A DNA stretch of 41,741 nucleotides, taken from positions 1-41,741 of the forward strand of contig NZ_JAAEAH010000082.1 of assembly GCF_010998615.1 (NCBI RefSeq), written 5' to 3'. The notes under the pieces are model-generated. The model saw only the letters and a program-made list of their open reading frames with translations, was not told the DNA's origin and did no database searches. Shown here piece by piece: positions 34,572-41,741 of this stretch. Within the stretch, counting starts at the first letter, position 1, and every line of letters starts with the position of its first letter. This DNA comes from Myxococcus sp. CA023. GTDB taxonomy: Bacteria > Myxococcota > Myxococcia > Myxococcales > Myxococcaceae. A program made the position numbers and the translations under genes.

Positions 34572-35683
34572 GGGGGACGCTCTTCATCTACGTGCTGCGC
34601 ACGTACCTGCGCTTCGCCCTGGGCATCCTCGGGGGCCTGGTGCTGGTGTTCGTGGTGGTGGACTTCGTGGACCGCGCGAAGATGTACACGGGCCCGGGCT
34701 GGGTGTGGGACGCGGCGGAGCTCTACTTCTACAAGGCGATGATGTCGGTGCAGCAGCTGGGGCCGGCGGCGCTGCTGCTGGCCGCGGGCACCACGGTGTC
34801 CGCGCTGCGCAAGCAGGGCGAGGTGACGGCCATCCGGGCGCTGACTTTCGGCCCGTCCGCGCTGTACCTGCCCATCCTCGTGGCGTCGTTCGTGGCCTGC
34901 GTGGGCCTGGTGGCCTTCGACGAGCGGGTGGCGACGTACTCTGGCCGGCGCGTGGACGAAATCACCACCCAGCGCTTCAACAAGTGGGGCGACTGGCGCT
35001 TCTACTACACGCCGAAGCAGTGGTTCCGGCGTGGGGACAACATCTTCTTCCTCCGGGGTGGCAGCGCGCAGGAGGGCTTCCAGGACGTGTCCGTCTTCAC
35101 GGTGACGGAGTCCTTCAACCTCCAGCGGCGCCTGGACGCATCCGGCATGTTCCCGGTGGAGGGCATGCGCTGGCGCCTGACGGACGTGGTGGAGCGCACC
35201 TTCGACGGCGAGGGGAAGACGTCCGTACGGCAGCTCCCGGAAGCGGAGTATGAGCTGGGCGTGGCCGTCACCGCGTTCCGCATCCGGCCGGGGCGTCCGG
35301 AGCAGATGCGGGCGTCCGAGCTGCGCGAGCAGATTGTCGCGCGCCGCGACGTGGGCCTGGCGACGAAGCAGTTCGAGCTGGCCCTGCACAACCGCTTCGC
35401 CTACCCGATGGCGGCGTTCCCCGCGGCGCTGCTGGGGGTGGGGCTGGCCCTGCGCGCCAACCGGCGAGGGCACCTCACGGCCGCCATCATCGAGGGCCTG
35501 CTGACGGCGGTGGCGATGTGGGGCTTGATGATGGTGTGCCGGACCCTGGTGCTCACGGAGCGGTTGTCTCCTGGCGTCGCCGCGTGGACGCCCACCGTGC
35601 TGCTGGGCCTCATCGCGGGCGCTGTGTGGTTGCAGCGTGAGGGCCGGTTGCATCTGCCGCGGCGATCGCTGCTGGTGAGATAG
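34568..35683 (+). CDS. lptG: LPS export permease LptG (YjgP/YjgQ family)
   Basis: This 371-aa paralogue of LptF begins MRGTLFIYVLRTYLRFALGI. It has N-terminal helices, a cytoplasmic KQGEVTAIRALTFGPSALY motif, a periplasmic beta domain (about 120-270, including WKTRxx-like strands) and C-terminal helices with LLGVGLALRANRRG. The start is GTG at 34568 overlapping the lptF stop (GTGA); the long open frame before it belongs to the lptF region. The assignment as LptG rather than LptF rests on gene order. With LptF it should form the membrane part of the LPS extractor. Confidence 0.88.
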   Translation: MRGTLFIYVLRTYLRFALGILGGLVLVFVVVDFVDRAKMYTGPGWVWDAAELYFYKAMMSVQQLGPAALLLAAGTTVSALRKQGEVTAIRALTFGPSALYLPILVASFVACVGLVAFDERVATYSGRRVDEITTQRFNKWGDWRFYYTPKQWFRRGDNIFFLRGGSAQEGFQDVSVFTVTESFNLQRRLDASGMFPVEGMRWRLTDVVERTFDGEGKTSVRQLPEAEYELGVAVTAFRIRPGRPEQMRASELREQIVARRDVGLATKQFELALHNRFAYPMAAFPAALLGVGLALRANRRGHLTAAIIEGLLTAVAMWGLMMVCRTLVLTERLSPGVAAWTPTVLLGLIAGAVWLQREGRLHLPRRSLLVR

Positions 35684-35684
35684 C

Positions 35685-37010
35685 GTGTCCGCGCTCATGG
35701 GAACCGCGTCCGAGCTTCCGCTGGACCTGCGCTGGCGCCGCGCCATCAACGCCGTGCTCGTGCTGTGGACCGTGGGCCTGGTGCTGGCGGAGGTCGTCCT
35801 CCAGGTGGCGACGGGCGCAGCGGTGCTGCTGGCGGCGATTCTGTTGGTGCGAGGGCGGCTCCGCCTGGCGCCGGACGTGCGCGCCTATGTCGGGACCAGT
35901 GGGGTGCTGTGCCTGTGGCAGGCGGCGTCGCCCGCGGTGGCGCTGCTGACGGGCGCGGCGGAGTCGTGGCCGCGCGGCGCGCGGTACGGCCAGGTACTGG
36001 ACTCGGTGGCGGGCGCCGCGGCTGCGTGCATTGGCGCCGTGGGCGTGCCGTGGCTGCTGCTGGCGGGCGTCCTCGCGGGAGGGTGGCTGCTGGCCGCGCT
36101 GCTGGGCGTGTTCCAGAACCGGGTGCGCTGGTCCGTGGAGCTGCCCTCCTTCCTCAAGCTCAACCTGGGGCGACTGCACGAGAACTTCGGCACCGAGGAG
36201 TCTCCGCGCTACGCGGCGGGTGGCTTCTTCTCCCACCGGCTTCGCTTCGCGCATGGCGCCATCGCGGCGCTAGGGCCCGCGCTGTCGGTGCTGGGCAGTG
36301 CGGACCAGGCGCGGCGGCGCATCCTGGCGGGGGCGGTGGTGATGGGGATGCTCATCTCCATCTACAACGCCTTCGCGCGAGCGGCGCTGGGCGCGGCGTT
36401 GCTCGTGAGCGTGGTGGCGTTGCTGCTGCTGGTCCAGGGCTCCGCGCGGAAGATGGGGTTGGCGCTCCTGTTCGCGCTGGTGGCCGTCGTCTCCATGAGC
36501 CCGGCCTGGCGCACGCGAATGGAGAAGGCGCTGGGCAACATCTACGGCGGAGAGCGCGAGCACGCCATGGCCGTGGGCTGGAGCCTGGTCCGTGAATACC
36601 CACTGACGGGCGTGGGCTTCGGGAACCACAAGCCGGCGGCCCTGGCCACGCAGGACGAGACGGGCATCACCGACCTGCTGGCCACCGATTCGCACAACCT
36701 CTGGCTGACGGTGTGGGCGGAGACGGGCCTGGTGGGGCTGCTGCTGATGCTGGCGATGCACGGATTGCTGGGGCGCGCGCTCATCCGGCGCTACCGCGAG
36801 GGCTCCATCGCGGCCACGGGCGCGCTGCTGTCCTGGGTGGGCTTCCACATCCTCGCGCTGGTGCACTACCTGCCGTTCCACTCCAGCGTGTACCTGTCCT
36901 TCTCGCTCATCTGGGGACTGGGGCTGTGCGAGGGCAGTGAGCGCCTGCGCGGCCGGGAGGCCCGTCAGGGGCTCCTGGAGATGGACGGCGCGCCCAGGCC
37001 CACTCCCTAG
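35685..37010 (+). CDS. waaL: O-antigen ligase / Wzy-family membrane protein (probable WaaL)
   Basis: This 441-aa polytopic membrane protein has about ten to twelve helices. In the Wzy_C family the large periplasmic loop between late helices holds the catalytic region; here the loop after VVSMSPAWRTRM contains GWSLVREYPLTGVGFGNH and DSHNLWLTVWAETG, the conserved His-containing ligase/polymerase signature. It is expected to join undecaprenyl-linked O-antigen to lipid A-core. From memory, a gene in this position next to a WbaP-type initiator matches the M. xanthus O-antigen ligase. The GTG at 35685 has GGTGAG upstream; ATG at 35697 is the alternative. Its stop codon overlaps that of the convergent glycosyltransferase. 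Confidence 0.85.
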   Translation: MSALMGTASELPLDLRWRRAINAVLVLWTVGLVLAEVVLQVATGAAVLLAAILLVRGRLRLAPDVRAYVGTSGVLCLWQAASPAVALLTGAAESWPRGARYGQVLDSVAGAAAACIGAVGVPWLLLAGVLAGGWLLAALLGVFQNRVRWSVELPSFLKLNLGRLHENFGTEESPRYAAGGFFSHRLRFAHGAIAALGPALSVLGSADQARRRILAGAVVMGMLISIYNAFARAALGAALLVSVVALLLLVQGSARKMGLALLFALVAVVSMSPAWRTRMEKALGNIYGGEREHAMAVGWSLVREYPLTGVGFGNHKPAALATQDETGITDLLATDSHNLWLTVWAETGLVGLLLMLAMHGLLGRALIRRYREGSIAATGALLSWVGFHILALVHYLPFHSSVYLSFSLIWGLGLCEGSERLRGREARQGLLEMDGAPRPTP

Positions 37011-38122
37011 CGGCGCGGCGTCCCGCGCGAGCCTCCGGGCGCCGGGGCCTCCAGCACGCGGCGGTAGACGGCCAGGGTGCGCCGGGCACAGTCGTCCCAG
37101 GTGAAGCGCGCCACGCGCTCCCGGCCCAGCTCCACCAGCTCCCGGCGCAGCACGTCGTCGCGAAGCACGAGCAGCGTCGCATCACGCCACGCCGCCGCGT
37201 CGTCCGGGGAGAGTCTCAACGCCGCGTTGCCCACGACCTCGGGCAGGGCCGTCGTATCCGACGCCAGCACCGGGCAGCCCGCGCCCATGGCCTCCAAGGC
37301 CGGCAGCCCGAAGCCTTCGTAGCGCGAGGGCAGCAGCAGCGCCGACGCCGCGCCGTAGAACAGCGGCATCTGGTCCTCGGGCAGTTCCTCCAAATCGACC
37401 ACGTTCTCGTGAAGCCCCAGCTCGTGCGCCACCGCGCCCTTGCCCGCCAGCAGCACCACGGGCACCGGCAACTCCCCGGCGAAATCCTTCAGCAGCGCCA
37501 GGTTCTTGAATCGCTTGGCGTTGCCCACCGCCGCCACGTAGCGCGCTGGCAGCTCGTACCGTTCGCGGAATGCGGTGGCCTCGGCCTGGGTCGGCGGCTG
37601 GAAGCGGGCATCCACCCCGTTGTGAATCACCTGGAGGCGGTAGGGCGACAGCTTGAGGTGCTTCGCGAGCTCGTCGCGCGAGAACTCGGACACCGTCACC
37701 AGCGCGGAGGCCCGCTTCGCGCGAGGGCCCACCACCACGCGGTAGTAGATGGACTGGGCCGGCGTGTACTGGTCCGCCAGCGCCAGGTGATTGGCGTCGT
37801 GGAGCGTGGCCACCAGCCGCCCGTTCCAGAAGAGGGGCAGCGAGAAGGACGTGGCGTGGAACGCATCCGGCGCCAGCTTCACCAGGTCCGCCGCCAGCGC
37901 CGGCTGCTCGAGGGGCGAAAGAAACCCGGCCAGCGCGCGATGCAGCGGCATGCGCGGCGTCAGCTCACCCAGGTCGGGCGCGAGCCCTTCGGGGGGCACC
38001 AACGCGGAGAAGCGCAGGTCGGGCGCGAGCACGGGCATCCGCCGCGCCAGCTCCAGGGCGTAACGGGCAATCCCATGCAGCCGGCCGCGCACCATGCGCA
38101 GGTCGAGGAGGACGTGGTCCAC
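37007..38122 (-). CDS. Glycosyltransferase, GT4/GT-B family
   Basis: This GT-B fold glycosyltransferase of about 371 aa has an N-terminal acceptor domain with GIARYALELARRMP and a C-terminal nucleotide-sugar domain. The latter contains VGNAKRFKNLALL, the PSRYEGFGLPALEAM signature (the E-x7-E region of GT4 enzymes) and GCPVLASDTTALPEV. It is probably an O-antigen sugar transferase working on the inner face of the membrane. The start is uncertain: GTG at 38122 gives MDHVLLDLRMVRGR, and GTG at 38170 adds 16 residues; the nearby ATG is out of frame. It is convergent with waaL and divergent from the next glycosyltransferase. Confidence 0.88.
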   Translation of the reverse strand: MDHVLLDLRMVRGRLHGIARYALELARRMPVLAPDLRFSALVPPEGLAPDLGELTPRMPLHRALAGFLSPLEQPALAADLVKLAPDAFHATSFSLPLFWNGRLVATLHDANHLALADQYTPAQSIYYRVVVGPRAKRASALVTVSEFSRDELAKHLKLSPYRLQVIHNGVDARFQPPTQAEATAFRERYELPARYVAAVGNAKRFKNLALLKDFAGELPVPVVLLAGKGAVAHELGLHENVVDLEELPEDQMPLFYGAASALLLPSRYEGFGLPALEAMGAGCPVLASDTTALPEVVGNAALRLSPDDAAAWRDATLLVLRDDVLRRELVELGRERVARFTWDDCARRTLAVYRRVLEAPAPGGSRGTPRR

Positions 38123-38226
38123 GGCCTCCGCGTACCACACGCGCGGCCTCCATGGGGGGCGGGCGGGCACGCGGGGCCCCTTCGACGCTTGCCGCGCCGC
38201 GCGCGCCCGGTGCTAGAAGCCGTGCC

Positions 38227-39372
38227 GTGAAGGTCGCCCTGGTCCACGATTGGCTCGTTACCCACCGAGGTGGGGAGCGCGTCCTTGATGCCCTCTGCGA
38301 AGTCCTGCCAGACGCGGACATCTACACGCTCATCCACAAGCCGGGCTCCCAGTCGCCGGCCATCGAATCTCGCCGCATCTTCACGTCCTTCCTTCAGCAC
38401 ATCCCCGGCATCCACGCGCGCTACCGGCACTTCCTGCCGCTGATGCCGAAGGCCATCGAGTCCCTCCAGCTCCAGGGGAAGTACGACCTGGTCCTTTCCT
38501 CCAGTCACTGCGTGGCCAAGGGCCTGCGCACGCCGCGGGGCACGCCGCACCTGAGCTACGTGCACGCGCCCATGCGGTACATGTGGGACTTGTTCGACGA
38601 CTATTTCGGACCCGGACGCACGGGCCTCCCGGTGCGCGCGGCGGCCCATGCCGTCCGGCCCTGGCTGCGCCGATGGGACCGCCGGACGGCGGCGGGGGTC
38701 GATCGTTTCATCGCCAACAGTCGACACATCGCCACCAAGGTGCAGCGCTTCTGGGGCCGCGAGGCGTCGGTCATCCACCCGCCCGTCTCCCTGGAGCGCT
38801 TCGCCCAGGTCCCTCTAGAGGGCGGGGGCCAGGGCGGCTACTTCCTCTGGCTGGGGGCCTTCGCGCCGTACAAGCGATTGGACGTGGCGTTGGAGGCGTT
38901 CCGAAGCCTGGATGCACAGCTCTGGGTGGTGGGAGCGGGTCAGGAGGCCGCGCGCCTGGGCGCCGGAAGCCTGCCCGAAAATATCCGGTTCCTTGGCAAT
39001 GTCTTGGATGCGTCTCTTCCGGCGCTGTACCGAGACGCTCGCGCGCTCATCTTCACGCCCGAGGAGGACTTCGGCATCACCCCGCTGGAATCCCAGGCGG
39101 CGGGCCGGCCCGTCATCGCCTACGGGAAGGGCGGCGCGCTCGAGACGGTGACGGCGCGGACGGGAATGTTCTTCCCAGAACAGACGCCGGAATCGCTCGC
39201 CGCCGCCGTGCGCCGGTTCGACGAATGGGAAGCAGGCTTTCGGCCTGAAGCCGCTCGCGCGCAGGCAGAGCGCTTCGGTCGCGCGCATTTCCAAAGTGCC
39301 ATTCTTCGAGAGATTCACGCGGTGCTGGGGGAGGTGTTGCCAGATTCCCCAGGCCCCGCAGCGGGACTGTGA
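38227..39372 (+). CDS. Glycosyltransferase, GT4 family
   Basis: This 381-aa GT-B glycosyltransferase starts MKVALVHDWLVTHRGGERVL, the typical opening of GT4 mannosyl/glucosyl transferases, with GTG at 38227. The C-terminal half has YFLWLGAFAPYKRLDVAL and FTPEEDFGITPLESQAAGRPVIAY, which include the E-x7-E donor-site glutamates. It shares the divergent promoter region 38123-38226 with the other glycosyltransferase. With the following phosphoglycosyl transferase it probably assembles O-antigen on undecaprenyl phosphate. Confidence 0.88.
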   Translation: MKVALVHDWLVTHRGGERVLDALCEVLPDADIYTLIHKPGSQSPAIESRRIFTSFLQHIPGIHARYRHFLPLMPKAIESLQLQGKYDLVLSSSHCVAKGLRTPRGTPHLSYVHAPMRYMWDLFDDYFGPGRTGLPVRAAAHAVRPWLRRWDRRTAAGVDRFIANSRHIATKVQRFWGREASVIHPPVSLERFAQVPLEGGGQGGYFLWLGAFAPYKRLDVALEAFRSLDAQLWVVGAGQEAARLGAGSLPENIRFLGNVLDASLPALYRDARALIFTPEEDFGITPLESQAAGRPVIAYGKGGALETVTARTGMFFPEQTPESLAAAVRRFDEWEAGFRPEAARAQAERFGRAHFQSAILREIHAVLGEVLPDSPGPAAGL

Positions 39373-39590
39373 CTTCGCTGTCGCTCCTGTCTTGGTCTTT
39401 TGTGGGCAACAGGTGGACACCGCCCCTGGCTGGGGGGGCGGGGCCGCCGCAACCCATTGTTTTCACAAATTTTTTCGTGCTAGCAAGCGCGGCTATCAAA
39501 CGGTGATGGGCAAAACGCGCGTCCGGATGAAGAGGGCGCGAGTCTTGCACCGGGGTGGCCACCCGTTGATTACGCCACAGGAGTACTTCG
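39373..39590. other. Intergenic region with hairpin and AT-rich island
   Basis: After a GC-rich stem (CCGCCCC at 39420-39426 paired with GGGGCGG at 39435-39441) comes an unusually AT-rich stretch around 39454-39475 containing TTGTTTTCACAAATTTTTT. This could be the end of a terminator for the glycosyltransferase or an AT-rich upstream element for the wbaP promoter. No clean -10/-35 pair was found. Confidence 0.45.
39420..39441 (+). terminator. Possible terminator stem after the glycosyltransferase
   Basis: A 7-bp perfect stem CCGCCCC/GGGGCGG with an 8-base loop lies 48 bases after the stop codon, with a T-rich tract about 15-35 bases downstream. The distance makes a simple intrinsic terminator doubtful. 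Confidence 0.35.
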
Positions 39591-40985
39591 GTGTTCAGCC
39601 GTCTCCAGCGTTTCTACACGTCGATCAAAGTCGTCGCCGACATGGTGATGCTCGCGCTGGCATTCGTCCTCGCGTACGCCACGCGTTTCTCCGGCATCGT
39701 GCCCGTCACGGAGGGGATACCTCCCTGGACGGACTCGTTCTTTTCGCTGCTGATGGTGCTCGTCATCTTCCCGGTGACGTTCCACCAGTCACGCCTGTAC
39801 GGCACCAATCGTTCCCGGACGAATACGGGCGAGGTGTTCGAGGTATTCAAGTCGACCATCACGGCGGCGCTCATCCTCGTGGCGGTGACGTACTTCGTTC
39901 GCGAGCGCTACTCGCGCCTCACGCTGGTCATCTTCATCGTCTATGCGTTCGCGCTGGTGACATGCAGCCGGCTGGTGACTCGCTATCTGGTGAGTGAAAT
40001 CCGGCGCCGGGGCCACAACCTCAAGTCCATCCTCGTCATCGGAGCGGGGGACCTGGGACAGCGGGTCATCGAGACGGTGGAGCACCACCGCGAGCTGGGC
40101 TTCCGGGTGATGGGCGTGCTGACGCTGCACCCGGAGAAGGTGGGCCAGTACGTGAATGACGTGCGCGTCATCGGGGTCGTGGACCAGGTGAACGAGGTGC
40201 TGGATTCGCACCCGGTGGACCAGGTCATCCTCGCGCTGCCGTTGGAGGGCCACGCCCACGTCAAGGCGCTGATGGACAAGCTGGCCCTGCGCACCGTGGA
40301 TGTGCGCGTGGTGCCGGACCTGTACCAGTACATCACCCTCTATGGTGGCCTGGAGGAGTTCGGCGGGTTGCCCATCATCCGTCTCCAGGGCGACCCGATG
40401 GAGGGCTGGAGCCGGGTGGCCAAGCGGGCCTTCGACATCCTCTTCTCGTTGCTGGCCATCCTCATCACCGCGCCGCTCATGGCCGCCACCGCGCTGGCGG
40501 TGCGACTCACCAGCCGTGGGCCCATGCTCTACCGTCAGGAGCGCATGGGCATGGATGGGCGCACCTTCCCCATCCTCAAGTTCCGCACCATGAGCATCGA
40601 CGCCGAGCACGGCGGCGCGATGATGACCTGCCCGGACGACCCGCGGCGCACGGTGATTGGCACGTTCCTGCGGAAGTACTCCCTGGACGAGCTCCCTCAG
40701 TTTTTCAACGTCCTGCGCGGTGACATGAGCCTGGTGGGGCCGCGCCCGGAGCGCCCCGTCTTCATCGAGGAGTTCAAGCGGCAGATTCCGCGCTACCACC
40801 TGCGGCACAAGGTGAAGGCGGGCATCACCGGCTGGGCGCAAATCAACGGCCTGCGCGGCCAGACGTGCATCGAGAAGCGCATCGAGTACGACCTGTACTA
40901 CATCGAGAACTGGTCGCTGCTGATGGACCTGAAGATTCTCGTGCGCACGGCGCTGGGCGGCTTCCTGTCGAAGAACGCCTACTGA
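39591..40985 (+). CDS. wbaP: Polyisoprenyl-phosphate hexose-1-phosphate transferase (WbaP-type)
   Basis: This 464-aa enzyme transfers a hexose-1-phosphate to undecaprenyl phosphate and so starts O-antigen or other polysaccharide synthesis. It has four N-terminal helices, then a Rossmann-like middle domain (LVIGAGDLGQRVIETV), a fifth membrane segment (about 278-305), and the catalytic domain. Motifs of the catalytic domain include KRAFDILFSL, LKFRTM, SLDELPQFFNVLRGDMSLVG, PRPERPVF and GITGWAQINGLRG. The start is GTG at 39591 with AGGAG about 8 bases upstream. Together with waaL and two glycosyltransferases nearby it most likely initiates LPS O-antigen; an exopolysaccharide role cannot be excluded from sequence alone. 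Confidence 0.9.
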   Translation: MFSRLQRFYTSIKVVADMVMLALAFVLAYATRFSGIVPVTEGIPPWTDSFFSLLMVLVIFPVTFHQSRLYGTNRSRTNTGEVFEVFKSTITAALILVAVTYFVRERYSRLTLVIFIVYAFALVTCSRLVTRYLVSEIRRRGHNLKSILVIGAGDLGQRVIETVEHHRELGFRVMGVLTLHPEKVGQYVNDVRVIGVVDQVNEVLDSHPVDQVILALPLEGHAHVKALMDKLALRTVDVRVVPDLYQYITLYGGLEEFGGLPIIRLQGDPMEGWSRVAKRAFDILFSLLAILITAPLMAATALAVRLTSRGPMLYRQERMGMDGRTFPILKFRTMSIDAEHGGAMMTCPDDPRRTVIGTFLRKYSLDELPQFFNVLRGDMSLVGPRPERPVFIEEFKRQIPRYHLRHKVKAGITGWAQINGLRGQTCIEKRIEYDLYYIENWSLLMDLKILVRTALGGFLSKNAY

Positions 40986-40993
40986 CGCCGCGA

Positions 40994-41025
40994 GCCCGGG
41001 CGGTGGCGCTCGCCACGGCCCGGGC
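40994..41025. terminator. Bidirectional hairpin between convergent genes
   Basis: A GC-rich stem of 15 positions with one mismatch (arms 40994-41008 and 41011-41025) sits in the 68-base gap between the wbaP stop and the stop of the convergent secreted-protein gene. It can serve both transcripts. Confidence 0.65.
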
Positions 41026-41053
41026 CCGGGTGTTCAACGCCGCTGCGTGGTGA

Positions 41054-41741
41054 CTACTGGATGTTCCACACGACGGTGCCGGTGCAGCTCCCGCTGGAGT
41101 AGCAGCCCGCGCGAATCTGCAGGGTGGTGGCCGTGGGCGAGGTGTACGTCAGGCTGGAGCCGGCGCCGCTGCACGCGTCGTCGTTGACCGCCGCCTGCGT
41201 GGCGCCGTTGAAGAGGCGCAGGTAGGTGTCGCCCGTGAAGGTCGCGCCCGTCGCGCCGCAGGTGGCCACGGTGATGCTCTTGCCCGCGGCGATGGCGACG
41301 TCGCGGTTGGTGGTGTTCTGCTGCGCGCTGTTGGTGTTGCTGCCGCTGAAGTTGAAGCTCCCGCTGGTGGGGCCGCCGGAGCCGCCGGAGATTTCCCAGA
41401 CGACGCGGCCGGTGCAGCTCCCGGTGGAGTAGCAGCCGGCGCGGACCTCGTGGTTGCCGGCGGTGGTGGCGGTGAAGGTGATGCTGGAGCCACGGCCGCC
41501 GCAGGAGTCGTCGTTGGTGGCCACCTCGGTGCCGGCGGGGTTGCGCAGGCGCAGCCACGTGTCACCGGTGAACTGCGTCCCCGTGAGGCCACACGTCGCG
41601 ACGGTGAGCGTCTGGCCCGCCGTCAGCGCGATGGTGTGATTGGTGGTGTTCTGCTGTGCGCTGTTGGTGTTGCTGGCGCTGTAGTCGAACGAGTTCTCCG
41701 GCGGCGGGGGCGGCGGCGGAGAACTCGTTCGACTACAGCGC
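41054..41741 (-). CDS. C-terminus of a secreted protein with two 111-aa cysteine-containing repeats (partial)
   Basis: The frame is open from the right edge to TAG at 41054 and has no start in the window. It holds two tandem copies of a beta-rich module of about 111 residues. Each module contains NTNSAQQNTTN, an ATCG strand, FTGDTxLRL, NDDxC and GCYSxGSCTG followed by VVW. Paired cysteines suggest disulfides, so it is exported. The pattern is like pre-peptidase C-terminal or jellyroll domains that follow secreted proteases and other hydrolases in myxobacteria. The linker before the repeats is a proline run, but its sequence lies within a palindrome at the window edge and may be artefactual. 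Confidence 0.75.
   Translation of the reverse strand, partial: RCSRTSSPPPPPPPENSFDYSASNTNSAQQNTTNHTIALTAGQTLTVATCGLTGTQFTGDTWLRLRNPAGTEVATNDDSCGGRGSSITFTATTAGNHEVRAGCYSTGSCTGRVVWEISGGSGGPTSGSFNFSGSNTNSAQQNTTNRDVAIAAGKSITVATCGATGATFTGDTYLRLFNGATQAAVNDDACSGAGSSLTYTSPTATTLQIRAGCYSSGSCTGTVVWNIQ
41307..41690 (-). repeat. 333-bp tandem repeat within the secreted-protein gene
   Basis: The block beginning TTGGTGGTGTTCTGCTG at 41307 recurs at 41640, exactly 333 bases (111 codons) further. Conservation is high near this block and lower elsewhere, so the two modules come from an older duplication. Confidence 0.7.
41676..41741. repeat. Perfect 25-bp fold-back palindrome ending at the window edge
   Basis: The arms at 41676-41700 and 41717-41741 are perfect reverse complements, separated by a 16-base G/C-only spacer. 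The right arm ends at the very last base, so the true length may be greater. Confidence 0.95.

Overview
The window is about 70% GC, very gene-dense and strongly third-position biased. It carries PEGA-tailed Ser/Thr kinases, a PilZ/sigma54 activator, choice-of-anchor-D lipoproteins and an LPS gene set. These traits point to a myxobacterium of the Myxococcus group. I infer this from gene content; no marker gene was compared. Both ends cut through genes, and the right end stops exactly at the end of a perfect fold-back palindrome, so this may be a complete draft contig. I found no tRNA, rRNA, CRISPR array or insertion sequence.

Region A (1-9083, all minus) is the most unusual part. Eight tightly coupled genes, mostly joined by ATGA overlaps, run in transcription order: a small radical-SAM activase; a 361-aa unknown; a 188-aa protein with a coiled-coil tail; a soluble FtsH-like AAA+/M41 protease; an 88-aa protein with a TTG start; a 1090-aa unknown; a RavA-like MoxR ATPase; and a gene cut by the window edge. 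This layout resembles the MoxR-coupled 'ternary' conflict systems reported by Aravind and co-workers from multicellular bacteria, in the variant built around an FtsH-type protease. A divergent PilZ/pseudo-receiver/sigma54-activator gene (9295-11085) faces it.

Region B (11096-21455) holds an exported alpha/beta hydrolase, an orphan E1/ThiF-like protein, a small unknown, a lipoprotein N-acyl (penicillin/AHL-type) acylase, phosphatidylserine synthase (pssA), a large lipoprotein with about six ASH repeats plus a vWA domain, and a small unknown.

Region C (21586-27689) has two tandem membrane Ser/Thr kinases with PEGA-like C-termini. They are followed by a MerR-like regulator behind a doubled palindromic site and an orphan sigma-region-4 protein with a cysteine cluster.

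Region D (27795-40985) starts with a tightly packed six-gene unit: purH, a zinc-ribbon/TPR membrane protein, purD, lptF, lptG and an O-antigen ligase (waaL). A convergent glycosyltransferase, a divergent glycosyltransferase and a WbaP-type phosphoglycosyl transferase follow. Together they link purine synthesis with O-antigen initiation, ligation and LPS export. From memory, the waaL/GT/GT/wbaP order matches the O-antigen locus of Myxococcus xanthus. Region E (41054 to the edge) is the C-terminus of a secreted protein with two 111-residue cysteine-containing repeats.
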